Shown here one piece after another: positions 35,427 through 44,237 of a stretch of 64,000 nucleotides of DNA (positions within the stretch are counted from its first letter, which is position 1; every line of letters starts with the position of its first letter). This DNA comes from DTU019 sp050949825 (GTDB taxonomy: Bacteria > Bacillota > Syntrophomonadia > Syntrophomonadales > Syntrophomonadaceae). The translations under genes and the position numbers were made by a program. The stretch is from contig JBMNGL010000013.1 in the NCBI GenBank assembly GCA_050949825.1, positions 372,001-436,000 of the forward strand, written 5' to 3'. The notes beneath the pieces are model-generated. The model did not search any database and was not told the origin of the DNA. It was given only the letters and a program-made list of their open reading frames with translations.

Positions 35427-35738
35427 TCACAGGCGTCTTTTCCGAATAGAGGGGTTTCTTTTAAATGTATTGGGGTCAAACTCCTCTATAAAGGTCAAGG
35501 CCCACTCCAGGCGGCGGATAATCTCATCGGTGCTGCCCTGCCCGGTATAAATTAATGGTTGGCAGCTAAATTTCTCAATGAAAATGCTCAGGCCCAGAGC
35601 GGTCTCTTCCAAGTCTAACAAGCCCCGGCTTACTTTTTCCGTATCCCCGGCATCCATCCACTGTTTTAACTGCGCAACCTGCTGGCAAATTTCTTCCAGG
35701 GTTTCGTTTATGATCCCTGCAGAGAGGAACGTGGTCAT
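35427..35738 (-). CDS. Small hypothetical protein
   Basis: 103 residues, mostly helical by composition (LEEICQQVAQLKQWMDAGD; LEETALGLSIFIEKF), ending in a basic RNPSIRKRRL tail. No recognised domain. It lies 120 bases upstream of mqnE in the same direction, with a plausible ATG at 35736-35738. Unknown function. Confidence 0.55.
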   Translation of the reverse strand: MTTFLSAGIINETLEEICQQVAQLKQWMDAGDTEKVSRGLLDLEETALGLSIFIEKFSCQPLIYTGQGSTDEIIRRLEWALTFIEEFDPNTFKRNPSIRKRRL

Positions 35739-35817
35739 TAAAACAAAACTCCCGATTACTGGTTTTCTTTTTAATTCGTCATATTGAAAGATATTACCTT
35801 TTTCTTTGTCGAAAATT

Positions 35818-35860
35818 AACAGGGGCAGTATAACCCGGTTGGCGAGTCCTCTGCCCCTAT
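35818..35860 (-). terminator. Hairpin after ddl
   Basis: AGGGGCAG and CTGCCCCT arms around a ~25-base loop, located about 95 bases past the ddl stop; on the minus strand followed by GTTAATTTTC. A moderate candidate. Confidence 0.45.
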
Positions 35861-35952
35861 TCTAAACAATTGTTTGGTCGGCTATTCCGGTACAGTGTAT
35901 CCCGGCGTTATAACAATGATACGCAGCAGCACAATTATTGGTCGGAGCAGGC

Positions 35953-37125
35953 CTATTTCATTCCCTTGGCGCCACCTTTGCCCTTCATGGCCAGGATGTT
36001 GGTTTCGTAGGAAAACACCAGATTAGCCCGTTCCCGGCTGCGCTTCAAAGCCAATTGAATCAAATCTTCGGTTAACTCCGCAAAAGGCTTCCCGGTGGCC
36101 TCCCAGAGATAGAAGGACAGCGATCCGGGAATGGTATTAATCTCGTTGACATACACCTGATCGGTCTCAGTATCAATCAGGAAGTCGATGCGCGACACCC
36201 CGCTGCAGTCCAGCACATGGAAGGTTTTCAAGGCCAATTCCTGGATTAATGCAGTCTTTTCCGGGGGGATATGAGCCGGAAGCTGGCGTGCCGCACCGCC
36301 CATGCCTTTAGTTTCCTCATGCATATACTTATCCTTGTAACTCAGGATTTGCTCGCTGCTGACCGGTTCTTCACAAACTGAAGGCAGGGCCTTTTCATAG
36401 TCCCCCAGGACTGAACAGTTGATTTCACGCAGGTTGACTATCTTGTGCTCAACGATAATGCGGTTGGAGAAACGAGAAGCCAGGTCCAAGGCATCCTCCA
36501 GTTCCTCACGGTTGGCGGCCGTGGTTATGCCGATGCTCGATCCTGAGTTGGCCGGCTTTACTATCAGCGGATAGGACAGCCGGGATTCGATCTGCTCATA
36601 AACACCGTCCGGATCAGAGAACCAGCGCTTGGCATAAAACCATACATAATCTAACACTGGCAATCCGGCTTCTTTTAAAACCATGCGCATCACAATCTTA
36701 TCCATGCCCAGGGCCGATGATAAGACATTGCAGCCTGCATAAGGAATATCCAGCATCTCCAGATAACCCTGCAGGGTGCCATCCTCCACATTGGTGCCAT
36801 GCACCACCGGTAGAGCTACATCTATCGTCCCCAGTTGTGCCTTGCGAAACATACTCCCGGGGTATTCAATCATTACCCTGCTACCATTGTGGTTGACAAT
36901 GACCATCTGCTTGCAGCGGCTGAGAAGCCGGTCCATGTCCTTATAATTCTGAATATCGTTAAGCGCCTCACCTGTGTAAAACTGACCCTGTTTAGTTATG
37001 TAAACCGGTACTACATTGTATTTATTGCGGTCAATGCTGTGAATAACCTGCAGAGCCGAAATGACAGAAATCTCATGTTCAACCGACCTGCCGCCAAAAA
37101 TCACACCTACATTAATCTTCACCAT
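35953..37125 (-). CDS. ddl: D-alanine--D-alanine ligase
   Basis: 390 residues, ATP-grasp. N-terminal GVIFGGRSVEHEISVISA (residues 6-23), EDGTLQGYLEMLDIPYAG, the ATP-binding loop VKPANSGSSIGI (~174-185), and metal-binding RIDFL...VYVNEINTIPGS near the C-terminus. The GSSxGI serine loop and the length fit the Ddl/VanG type. It makes the D-Ala-D-Ala end of peptidoglycan precursors. ATG 37125 follows AAAGGAG. It is ten bases behind murF, whose product uses the dipeptide. Confidence 0.92.
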   Translation of the reverse strand: MVKINVGVIFGGRSVEHEISVISALQVIHSIDRNKYNVVPVYITKQGQFYTGEALNDIQNYKDMDRLLSRCKQMVIVNHNGSRVMIEYPGSMFRKAQLGTIDVALPVVHGTNVEDGTLQGYLEMLDIPYAGCNVLSSALGMDKIVMRMVLKEAGLPVLDYVWFYAKRWFSDPDGVYEQIESRLSYPLIVKPANSGSSIGITTAANREELEDALDLASRFSNRIIVEHKIVNLREINCSVLGDYEKALPSVCEEPVSSEQILSYKDKYMHEETKGMGGAARQLPAHIPPEKTALIQELALKTFHVLDCSGVSRIDFLIDTETDQVYVNEINTIPGSLSFYLWEATGKPFAELTEDLIQLALKRSRERANLVFSYETNILAMKGKGGAKGMK

Positions 37126-37135
37126 GTCATCTCCT

Positions 37136-38737
37136 TTACTCGTTGTATGTATCGGGCAAATCGTTCTCAAATAAAACCACACTGCCCGGTCTGGCAATAA
37201 TCTTCAGGTGATCCAGGGCCTGGTTGAGATTCCGGGCCACAAAATACTGATGGGCGGGATAGAGATTCTCCTTGAAGGCCTCTTGGATAGGCAGCGTTTG
37301 CCGCGGTCCCACCAGAATCACATAATCACAAACCTTAGCCGCAGCCCGGCCAAATTCATAGTTTATCTCATATTCCCGGTCCCCTAATTCCACCATGCCA
37401 GGGGTAATCATTATCTTTGAGCCGCCCTCCATCTTGGCCAGCACCTCCAAAGCCATTCTGGAGCCGACCGGATTAGCATTAAAGGCATCATCTATGATCA
37501 AATAATCCCTGCTCCGCTTCACTTCCAGGCGATGCTGAACTGGAACTAAATTGCGAACCGCCAACGCGATAGTAGCCATATCCATACCCATTTCACAGGC
37601 CACAGCGGTGGCGGCCAGGATGTTGTATATGTTATGCCTCCCCAACAGACGGGTGCGAAATACCCCTTTTAGTCCCTGGCGGCTATTGACCGTAAACACC
37701 GATCCACGGGAATCATACTGGATAGACCCGGCGCGGTAATCAAGATCATCGGCTTCAATACCATAACGAATATAGCGAACACCGAAAACTTCGGGCAAAG
37801 AACGGATATTTTCATCATCTCCATTGACAAAAGCCATTCCCCCTCGCCCCAGGGATTGTATCAGTTCATACTTGGTCTGTTTAATATTCTCCAAAACCTT
37901 AAATGTTTCCAGGTGCTGTTCACCAATGGAAGTTAAGATTCCCATGCCGGGTTTCACCAGTTCACAGATCTCCTTGATGTCCCCCTTTTTTCGAGCGCCC
38001 ATCTCCACAATAAAGACCTCATCGGTTGGTTTCAGCCTGGTGCGGGTGGTCAGAATCACCCCCATGGTGGTATTATAGCTTTCCGGGGTAGCGAGAACAT
38101 TAAAATGCTCCGCCAATATGCGCTGCAGAAAGTTCTTGGTGCTGGTCTTGCCATAACTTCCGGTAATCCCGATTACCTTCAAGCTGCTCTGATTGGCCAG
38201 TATCTGCTCAGCATCCTGGTAATACCAGAAATTAATGGCCTTCTCCAGCGGCCAGATCAGGATGTTGGCCAAAAGCAGCAGCAGCGCGGTCAATATGCTG
38301 ACCGTATATAGTACCAACAGGCTCTGTAGATGAACCCCCGGTATCCATAATGATCGACCAGTCCAATAGATGAGCAGCAGCATCAATAATGCGGTTACCA
38401 GCAATAATCTCTTCACTCGGCTGGTATATACCAGTTTCTTTTTGGTACCTTCCTGGCGCTGTGCATTGAATAAGGCCACCGCCATAAGCAAATAGATTAG
38501 GGCCCAGACAAAATAGGCTGCCGCGCCCTGTTGCAGCCATAAGAGCACTACTGCCACCAGGGGCAGCCCATCCAACCAGCCCATTGCCCGCCCGGGGTTG
38601 CCCAACAACCAGCGCACATAGCGTCCAGAAAAATATCCATTCAGCTGCAGAAAGTGAGCCGCTTTTTTGATTTTCAAAATGGTATACAGCAACCATGGGG
38701 CTAGAACCGCAATCACCACTATGGTCCCGTTATTCAT
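37136..38737 (-). CDS. murF: MurF-type ligase with N-terminal membrane domain
   Basis: 533 residues. The first ~165 residues contain about five hydrophobic segments (WLLYTILK; LPLVAVVLLWL; AYFVWALIYLLMAVALF; LLLVTALLMLLLIYW; LLVLYTVSILTALLLLLANILIW), absent from standard MurF. The ligase part starts near 190: GITGSYGKTSTK (P-loop), YNTTMGV, VEMGARKKGDI, and DDAFNANPVGS. MurF joins UDP-MurNAc-tripeptide to D-Ala-D-Ala; next to ddl this fits. The membrane part suggests that the last cytoplasmic step is held at the membrane. It overlaps by eight bases with the upstream hydrolase gene. Confidence 0.88.
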   Translation of the reverse strand: MNNGTIVVIAVLAPWLLYTILKIKKAAHFLQLNGYFSGRYVRWLLGNPGRAMGWLDGLPLVAVVLLWLQQGAAAYFVWALIYLLMAVALFNAQRQEGTKKKLVYTSRVKRLLLVTALLMLLLIYWTGRSLWIPGVHLQSLLVLYTVSILTALLLLLANILIWPLEKAINFWYYQDAEQILANQSSLKVIGITGSYGKTSTKNFLQRILAEHFNVLATPESYNTTMGVILTTRTRLKPTDEVFIVEMGARKKGDIKEICELVKPGMGILTSIGEQHLETFKVLENIKQTKYELIQSLGRGGMAFVNGDDENIRSLPEVFGVRYIRYGIEADDLDYRAGSIQYDSRGSVFTVNSRQGLKGVFRTRLLGRHNIYNILAATAVACEMGMDMATIALAVRNLVPVQHRLEVKRSRDYLIIDDAFNANPVGSRMALEVLAKMEGGSKIMITPGMVELGDREYEINYEFGRAAAKVCDYVILVGPRQTLPIQEAFKENLYPAHQYFVARNLNQALDHLKIIARPGSVVLFENDLPDTYNE

Positions 38738-39509
38738 CTTTGCTCTCCATATCTTCTTTTAAAAACTGTCCGGTGATGTGTAAAAATTCGGGGAGACGGT
38801 CCAGGTAAGAATAATGGCCGGCGTTTTCCAATACAACCAGCCCTGCATCAGGGATTAACTGCTCCATCAGTCGTCCATCGTCAACCGGTGTGGCGGTGTC
38901 GTCAGCGCCCCACACCAGCAATGTGGGTACGCTGACTTTGGATAACATATCAGTAAGGTCTTCATTGACCACCTTAACCAGGGTCTCACGCATGACCCCC
39001 CGGGCATTGCGGTAATCCTCAGAACCTGCCCGGCTCTTGAATGCCTCCAGGCGCTTGCGAAAAACCCGTTGCAACCCCGGTAGTTCCATCATGCGGCGGG
39101 CCATTTTATATGCATATACCTTGAAGTAATAGCGGGCACATCTCTTGGGAACAATGCCCGAACTATCCACCAGGATTAATTTGTGCAGCGGCTGCTGCTG
39201 CGCGGCCAGAAAAATAGAGATTTTGCCGCCAAAGGAATGACCCAACAAAATCGGACGATTTAGTCCTTGATTATGCAGGAAAGCGGTGATAGTTTCAGCG
39301 TATTCAGCGACACCCCATCTTTGCGGCGGTTGGTCGCTCAAGCCAAAACCCGGCAAATCCAGGGAATAGGTGCGAAAACTACGTTCATAGTGCTTATGCA
39401 AAGGTTTCATCAATGACAACTCTGCGCCCCAGCCATGCAGCAAGACCAGATCCCGACCCTGACCGGATACCTTGAAATGAATCTTAAGCCCGTTTATTTC
39501 AACAACCAA
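38730..39509 (-). CDS. Alpha/beta hydrolase
   Basis: About 259 residues. HGWGAEL oxyanion strand (~28), nucleophile elbow GHSFGG (~95), catalytic Asp in WGADDTATP (~206) and His in AGHYSYLDR (~235). A cap region is present. TTG 39509 is chosen because AAGGAG lies seven bases upstream; the longer TTG 39527 overlaps that site. The 3' end overlaps murF, suggesting translational coupling in a hydrolase-murF-ddl unit. Substrate unknown. Confidence 0.85.
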   Translation of the reverse strand: MVVEINGLKIHFKVSGQGRDLVLLHGWGAELSLMKPLHKHYERSFRTYSLDLPGFGLSDQPPQRWGVAEYAETITAFLHNQGLNRPILLGHSFGGKISIFLAAQQQPLHKLILVDSSGIVPKRCARYYFKVYAYKMARRMMELPGLQRVFRKRLEAFKSRAGSEDYRNARGVMRETLVKVVNEDLTDMLSKVSVPTLLVWGADDTATPVDDGRLMEQLIPDAGLVVLENAGHYSYLDRLPEFLHITGQFLKEDMESKDE

Positions 39510-40252
39510 TCCTTTTCTCCTTAGCAAGTATCAAATAGGATAAAGCACTCTGCTAAAACATTATACATTTTCATCAATAACTATGTGCTTATTCAGAATA
39601 TCTGTCACCCATCCCTATATTACCATCCGCCTGACCCGGCCCTGTTATTATTTTCCCTCAAAACAGCCAGGGTAACCCCATTGCTTTAGCTTAATCCCAG
39701 CTACCTACGGGTCAGGCGCTACGAGCACAGGCCAGATTTTAACCTTGTTGCCTGGCGTGTCCTACCTGAGCCTATTTGTTTCCCTGATTTGTTGTCCAAC
39801 CTTAACCTGAGTGAAGGATCTTAAATTCTTCGCTGGGCTTATGAATGCCATTCGTGTTTTCTTGGTATATGCCTAAAGCAATCCATGTAAAAAGATGGCA
39901 ACTTCCGGTTTGGTGAGGGTTGATTACTGCACATATTATACCTTTTTTTAAGAGGCCGTAGGGATTCTTTCTTGATGCCGCTGTCATTGCTAGGAAAGCC
40001 CCCTGTTTTTGTCATGCCTTAAGGGCGGCGCCCGAAGGATCCTTCGCTTCGCCCGGGATGACAATAGTAGGCTTCGAGCAACAATTATTTAGGCATTTAA
40101 ATTTGCACTTTCTAAAGGGAATCTTTCTTCTAAAGCCAAAAAAGCGACTATGCCTAGCTTCACTCCCTCCATAAATATCATCTGTCAGGCTTTCAGGCTT
40201 AACCCTTGAACCATGCGCGAACATGTGCTAGAATATGTCTTGCAACAGACGC
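39510..40252. other. Intergenic region before tRNA-Trp
   Basis: About 740 bases without a convincing gene. It contains the second REP-like repeat (39992-40064), and a fragment resembling one of its arms near 39813. Short frames here lack ribosome binding sites and recognisable domains. Confidence 0.5.
39992..40064. repeat. REP-like palindromic repeat, copy 2
   Basis: Same start (AAAGCCCCCTGTTTTTGTC) as 27491-27600, with the direct GAAGGATCCTTCGCTTCGCCC palindrome instead of the longer split form. Confidence 0.7.
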
Positions 40253-40328
40253 AGGGGAGTAGCTCAATTGGCAGAGCATCGGTCTCCAAAACCGAGGGCT
40301 GGGGGTTCGAGACCTCTCTCCCCTGCCA
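40253..40328 (+). tRNA. tRNA-Trp (anticodon CCA), CCA end encoded
   Basis: Acceptor AGGGGAG pairs with CTCCCCT; D arm GCTC...GAGC; anticodon stem TCGGT/ACCGA with loop CTCCAAA (anticodon CCA at 40286-40288); T arm GGGGG-TTCGAGA-CCTCT with wobble pairs; discriminator G and encoded CCA at 40326-40328. The T stem is weaker than usual. It borders the accessory island to its right. Confidence 0.95.
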
Positions 40329-40342
40329 TATAAACGATGAAA

Positions 40343-40370
40343 AATAGGGCTTTTAAAGCCCTATTTTTTT
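40343..40370 (+). terminator. Intrinsic terminator after tRNA-Trp
   Basis: AATAGGGCTTT pairs with AAAGCCCTATT, then a run of T. Fourteen bases past the tRNA. Confidence 0.88.
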
Positions 40371-40578
40371 GCCCATCAAAGATGATGTTTGATTATGTTG
40401 ACAATTTGTTGACAGTAGGTGAAAAAGGGGTTACATGTTTGCGCTAAAATGCCGTCCATCGGGTGGGACAGTTTAGCCTTATATTAAACCTTATCTCCCA
40501 GTATGTTGCTCATCGTTTCCGCAGATTGCCGTCTACACTCTTCAAAGCATGGCCATAAATATCAGCTTACCTGAAAAT

Positions 40579-40747
40579 AGATTGGGCAGTGCGGGAAAAC
40601 GCCAGGGCATAGATGAGGGTAATGATTAAACGGATTCTGCGCAAGTACGGGTACCCTCCAGATAAGCAGGCTAAAGCCACTGAGGTGGTTCTGGAGCAAG
40701 CGGAAGTGTCATGCAAGGATCTGGTGGCTTACCAGGGGGGTTCATAG
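40579..40747 (+). pseudogene. Type I restriction HsdR C-terminal remnant
   Basis: The frame reads IDWAVRENARA-stop-MRVMIKRILRKYGYPPDKQ...VVLEQAEVSCKD. This matches the C-terminal end of HsdR-type subunits (VRE..RAKMR..VKRILRKYGYPPDKQ). A TAG replaces the expected lysine codon, and no upstream HsdR sequence remains. Evidence that a restriction-modification locus once lay here. Confidence 0.7.
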
Positions 40748-40799
40748 TTGGGGGGCATTTCACATTCATTCTCTTGCATATCTGATCAAACGCCGCAGT

Positions 40800-41235
40800 G
40801 TCAAAGGGTCTATGCTATAATTTCGGACAGTTTAGTAAGATAGAAGCGGGTAAGAAGGAACAATCATGCTACGCAGCCGAAGGAACATGATGAGGAATTC
40901 AAAAAGCAGGCGATGTGCTTGAGTTACAGTAAACAACAAAAGTAGAATGCTTCCACTTTATGGAGCAGAAGAAATACGCTAAAGCGAAGTGCCAAATATT
41001 AGGTGCATCAACATTGGGATATTATGATTTGTTCAAGGAACGAGAGCATCGCGAGGCGCAGGGGCAGACCAGACAAGCAATAGTGGAGTATATTGAAGTT
41101 TTCTACAACCGCCAGAGAGCACAGAAACACTTGGGGTATCCCAGTCCAGGGCAATATCTTAATCAGTGCAACTCCATTTACAAAATAGCCACAAACAAAT
41201 TGTCCGGAAAACTGTTGATCATTCTATCACATTAA
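40800..41235 (+). mobile_element. IS3-family element with internal deletion
   Basis: A short OrfA-like start (HDEEFKKQA near 40890) is followed, after a large internal deletion, by the C-terminal end of OrfB (40960-41235): AIVEYIEVFYNRQRAQKHLGYPSPGQYL, the conserved last segment of the rve domain. The catalytic D and E regions are missing. Inactive. Confidence 0.75.
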
Positions 41236-41290
41236 AAAACATTCCAAAAATACAAAAATTTGATAATTATGCAGGGATAAAGGAAAACGC

Positions 41291-41318
41291 TGTCAAAGTA
41301 TGAATTGATACTTCGACA
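41291..41318. promoter_or_regulatory. Inverted repeat upstream of the chaperone operon
   Basis: TGTCAAAGTAT (41291-41301) and ATACTTCGACA (41308-41318) are complementary at 10 of 11 positions around GAATTG. It lies 46 bases before the first gene of the operon, where a promoter should be, so it is a candidate operator. Its sequence is unlike CIRCE. Confidence 0.5.
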
Positions 41319-41363
41319 TAATCCTGTAACTTCGTTATTCAATATTCTATTGGAGGTTAACTG

Positions 41364-41735
41364 ATGAATCAAATCAGTCCAGCAAGTAGTGAGATTATAT
41401 ACCGGGCGCTCATCAATATAGCGGTAGAATCATGGCGATTCGGAAAGGTATTTGAGCGATTAGTGCTCAGGATGGAGCCAAAAGAACAAGCACGTTATAT
41501 AAGCCAGTTCAATTGGTTTATTAAAAAGGTGGAGGCATCGCTTGCGGATGCCGGAATGCATATGGTCAATATTGAGGGACATCTGTTTGATCCGGGTATG
41601 GCGGCTACACCCCTCAATATTGATGAGTTCGGCGACAGCGGTGATCTTATAGTGGACAATATGCTCGAACCTATTATTATGAGTGCAACGGGATTAGTAA
41701 AAGCCGGTACTGTAATATTAAGGAAGGTGACGTAA
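41364..41735 (+). CDS. Small GrpE-like protein (putative nucleotide exchange factor)
   Basis: 123 residues. A helical N-terminal half (YISQFNWFIKKVEASLADAGMHMV) is followed by GHLFDPGMAA and a short beta-like end, VDNMLEPIIMSATGLVKAGTVILRKV. The order matches the end of GrpE: last helix, Gly-[ML]-x-x-[IV], FDPxxHxA, then the beta wing with ...GY...RxAxVxV. The long paired N-terminal helices of GrpE are missing. The gene overlaps the Hsp70 start by one base (TAATG). The similarity is by eye and moderate; context strengthens it. GGAGGTTAAC precedes the ATG. Confidence 0.5.
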   Translation: MNQISPASSEIIYRALINIAVESWRFGKVFERLVLRMEPKEQARYISQFNWFIKKVEASLADAGMHMVNIEGHLFDPGMAATPLNIDEFGDSGDLIVDNMLEPIIMSATGLVKAGTVILRKVT

Positions 41736-44233
41736 TGCATCACTACATAGGAATAGACCTTGGTACTACCAACAGCGCGATATGTTCTTTTGATGGTGTG
41801 GATACACGAATTTGGAAAAGTCCAGAGCAAAACGATGTTACCCCGTCCGTCTTTTATATCGATCGTCGGGGCAATAAATACTTTGGGCAACGGGCCTATA
41901 ATGCAGCTCCACGAAATCCCAATAATGCTGCATCACTTTTTAAACGCTTTATGGGTACTAGAACCCCTATAAAACTATCAGGCGCCAACCTAACATTCAG
42001 CCCCGAAGAGTGCTCAGCTGAGGTGTTAAAAGTACTTTTCGGGTATCTTCCCGAAGAAATTAGAAACAGCCCTGATATAGGCACAGTTATAACAGTGCCG
42101 GCAGCCTTTAACCAGATGCAAAAGGAAGCAACTATGCAAGCAACCGAAATGGCTGGCATGGGAAAAGTGGCGTTGATGCAGGAACCTGTTGCTGCAGTCA
42201 TGAGTGCAATGAGGCATCGGAAGGGTGATGGTATGTTCCTTATCTATGATCTTGGCGGGGGCACTCTTGACGTAGCAATAGCAGAGAGCATCAATAGTCG
42301 AATCAGCCTGCATGCCAATGGTGGTATCGCAATGTGCGGAGGACGCGATTTTGATCGGGCTATCTTTGACAATGTTGTAAAAGGGTGGCTCTTTGACAAT
42401 TTCAATCTGCCAGAAGATCTGTCGGGCAATCCCAATTATGCGACCCTGCTTAGGTTAGCAGTATGGGCTACTGAAAGGGCCAAGATTGATTTATCCTCTA
42501 CAGATGAAGCTGTCATCAGTCTTACTGAATCAGATATAGGCATGAGGGATTTGTCAGGTGATGAAATATATATTGATATTCCATTGTCACGATCTTTAAT
42601 TAATAAGTTAATATCTGATAAAGTTGATGATTCTATAGAAGCTGCAAGAGAAGTCATTAACAAAGCGAGAGTTAGCGCTCAAGACATAAAACATATTGTT
42701 TTTGTTGGCGGCCCCACGAATTATAAGCCCTTAAGAGATAAGGTGTCGTTTGAGCTGGGGATAGCGGCTAGCAGCACAGAAGTTAATCCGATGGTAGTGG
42801 TGGCAGAAGGTGCGAGTGTATTTGCCGAATCTATAGATTGGAGTACAAAAAACCGTAGGCGGAAAGATACCAGAGGACACCTCTCCTCAAAAGGAGCATT
42901 AGCCGTATCTTTCAATTATATAGCACGAACTCCAGATACCAGGTCCAAGATAGGCGTAGTTATCAAAGACCAACTTGTTCCGGGGTTTGAATTCGAAATT
43001 ACCAGTATGGATACCGGTTGGACTTCCGGACGGATGTCTTTAAGGCACGGAGTAGCCGTTGAGGTGAACTTACCGAAAGCGGGCGACAACATCTTTAAGG
43101 TGTCTGCCTTCGATTCCAAAGGTGGGCCTATATCATTGGAAACAGATAAAATCATCATCACCCGGACAGCCGCTACCATTAGCGGCATCCCGGCATCTCA
43201 TTCCATTGGGGTGGAAGTCTTGGATAAACTGGGCGGCAGCCCAGTTATGGACTGGCTGATCAAGGCTGGAGAGCCCCTTCCGTTTCGGGGCCTGAAAGCC
43301 TTTAAAGCCGGAGAAACACTTAAAGGAGGATCAGCAAACTCACTAAAGTTTAAGTTGTGGGAAGGTGATATTGAGGATCCAGTTAATGATAACAGACCGA
43401 TTGGCATGATTAAGATTGAAGGATCGGATTTCGAGGGGGTCATACCCACCGGTGCTGATTTATTATGCGAGTATGAAATTTTAGATTCCGGCAATATTGT
43501 GGTGGAAGTGTCCGTGCCTAGTGTTGGAGCTACATTCAATTCTAAACAAATTGGTAATTTCTATTCAAGGCAAGGTGAACCAAACTACAATGAAGATTGT
43601 CAATTGGTAATTGATGAAGGAAATCGTTCTATAGGCCGACTTAATGATATTGAAGAGCAAGTTGATGACCACCGATTGGAAAAGGTTAGGGATAAACTCG
43701 ATACAGCAGCCGACCTGAATCCTGAGGAGCAAGACCATGAAACAATTCAAGGAGCTATGGAAAACGTATACCAGGCACGGAGGCTCCTTGCTCAGGTCAG
43801 ACGAGACCATCTTCCAGAAATAAGGCAAATGGATCTTGATCATGTATCAGGCTTTTTCGATAAGTATTTACGCGAATTTGCTAAACCTTCGGAAGAAAAG
43901 GCGTTCGACAACCTTGTAAGGTCAGCACAACGAGCAATTGATAAGCATTTAAACGAATTCGATAGATACCTGAGTGAATTGAAAGGCAAAAATTGGGAAG
44001 TGCTTTGGCGCCAGGACTGGTTCGTTATCGAACAATTCAAAAACATGGCAGGTTCAAGCCATATGTTCACCGATAAGCAGCAATTCACAGAACTAGTATC
44101 TATTGGCACCCAATTACTTAAGGATGGTGATATCAATAAACTCAGGATGGTAACAGCCCAATTAGGTTATATCCGCATGCGGTCGTGGTCGGAAGAAGAA
44201 ATTTTGGAGATGGTCAATATTGTCAGGGGGTGA
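41735..44233 (+). CDS. Divergent Hsp70 with extra inserted domain
   Basis: 832 residues, longer than DnaK (~610-640). The nucleotide-binding domain is complete: IGIDLGTTNSA (5-15), PAAFNQMQ, EPVAAVMSA, YDLGGGTLDVA (~171), GGRDFDRAI and FVGGPTNYKPL (~322). The usual hydrophobic DVTPLSLG linker is absent. Residues ~390-487 are an extra beta-rich, Ig-like segment, followed by a recognisable substrate-binding beta region (SIGVEVLDKLGG, then PFRGLKAFKAGETLKGG, LKFKLWEGD) and a ~200-residue helical, highly charged lid. DnaK-like Hsp70s refold or hold clients using ATP. In an operon with GrpE-like, AAA+ and J-like proteins, this one probably serves a specialised client. Confidence 0.9.
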   Translation: MHHYIGIDLGTTNSAICSFDGVDTRIWKSPEQNDVTPSVFYIDRRGNKYFGQRAYNAAPRNPNNAASLFKRFMGTRTPIKLSGANLTFSPEECSAEVLKVLFGYLPEEIRNSPDIGTVITVPAAFNQMQKEATMQATEMAGMGKVALMQEPVAAVMSAMRHRKGDGMFLIYDLGGGTLDVAIAESINSRISLHANGGIAMCGGRDFDRAIFDNVVKGWLFDNFNLPEDLSGNPNYATLLRLAVWATERAKIDLSSTDEAVISLTESDIGMRDLSGDEIYIDIPLSRSLINKLISDKVDDSIEAAREVINKARVSAQDIKHIVFVGGPTNYKPLRDKVSFELGIAASSTEVNPMVVVAEGASVFAESIDWSTKNRRRKDTRGHLSSKGALAVSFNYIARTPDTRSKIGVVIKDQLVPGFEFEITSMDTGWTSGRMSLRHGVAVEVNLPKAGDNIFKVSAFDSKGGPISLETDKIIITRTAATISGIPASHSIGVEVLDKLGGSPVMDWLIKAGEPLPFRGLKAFKAGETLKGGSANSLKFKLWEGDIEDPVNDNRPIGMIKIEGSDFEGVIPTGADLLCEYEILDSGNIVVEVSVPSVGATFNSKQIGNFYSRQGEPNYNEDCQLVIDEGNRSIGRLNDIEEQVDDHRLEKVRDKLDTAADLNPEEQDHETIQGAMENVYQARRLLAQVRRDHLPEIRQMDLDHVSGFFDKYLREFAKPSEEKAFDNLVRSAQRAIDKHLNEFDRYLSELKGKNWEVLWRQDWFVIEQFKNMAGSSHMFTDKQQFTELVSIGTQLLKDGDINKLRMVTAQLGYIRMRSWSEEEILEMVNIVRG

Positions 44234-44237
44234 TGAC

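Noticed and set aside
41291..41318. CIRCE (HrcA) element in front of the chaperone operon
   Set aside because: The arms TGTCAAAGTAT and ATACTTCGACA do not match the CIRCE arms TTAGCACTC/GAGTGCTAA.
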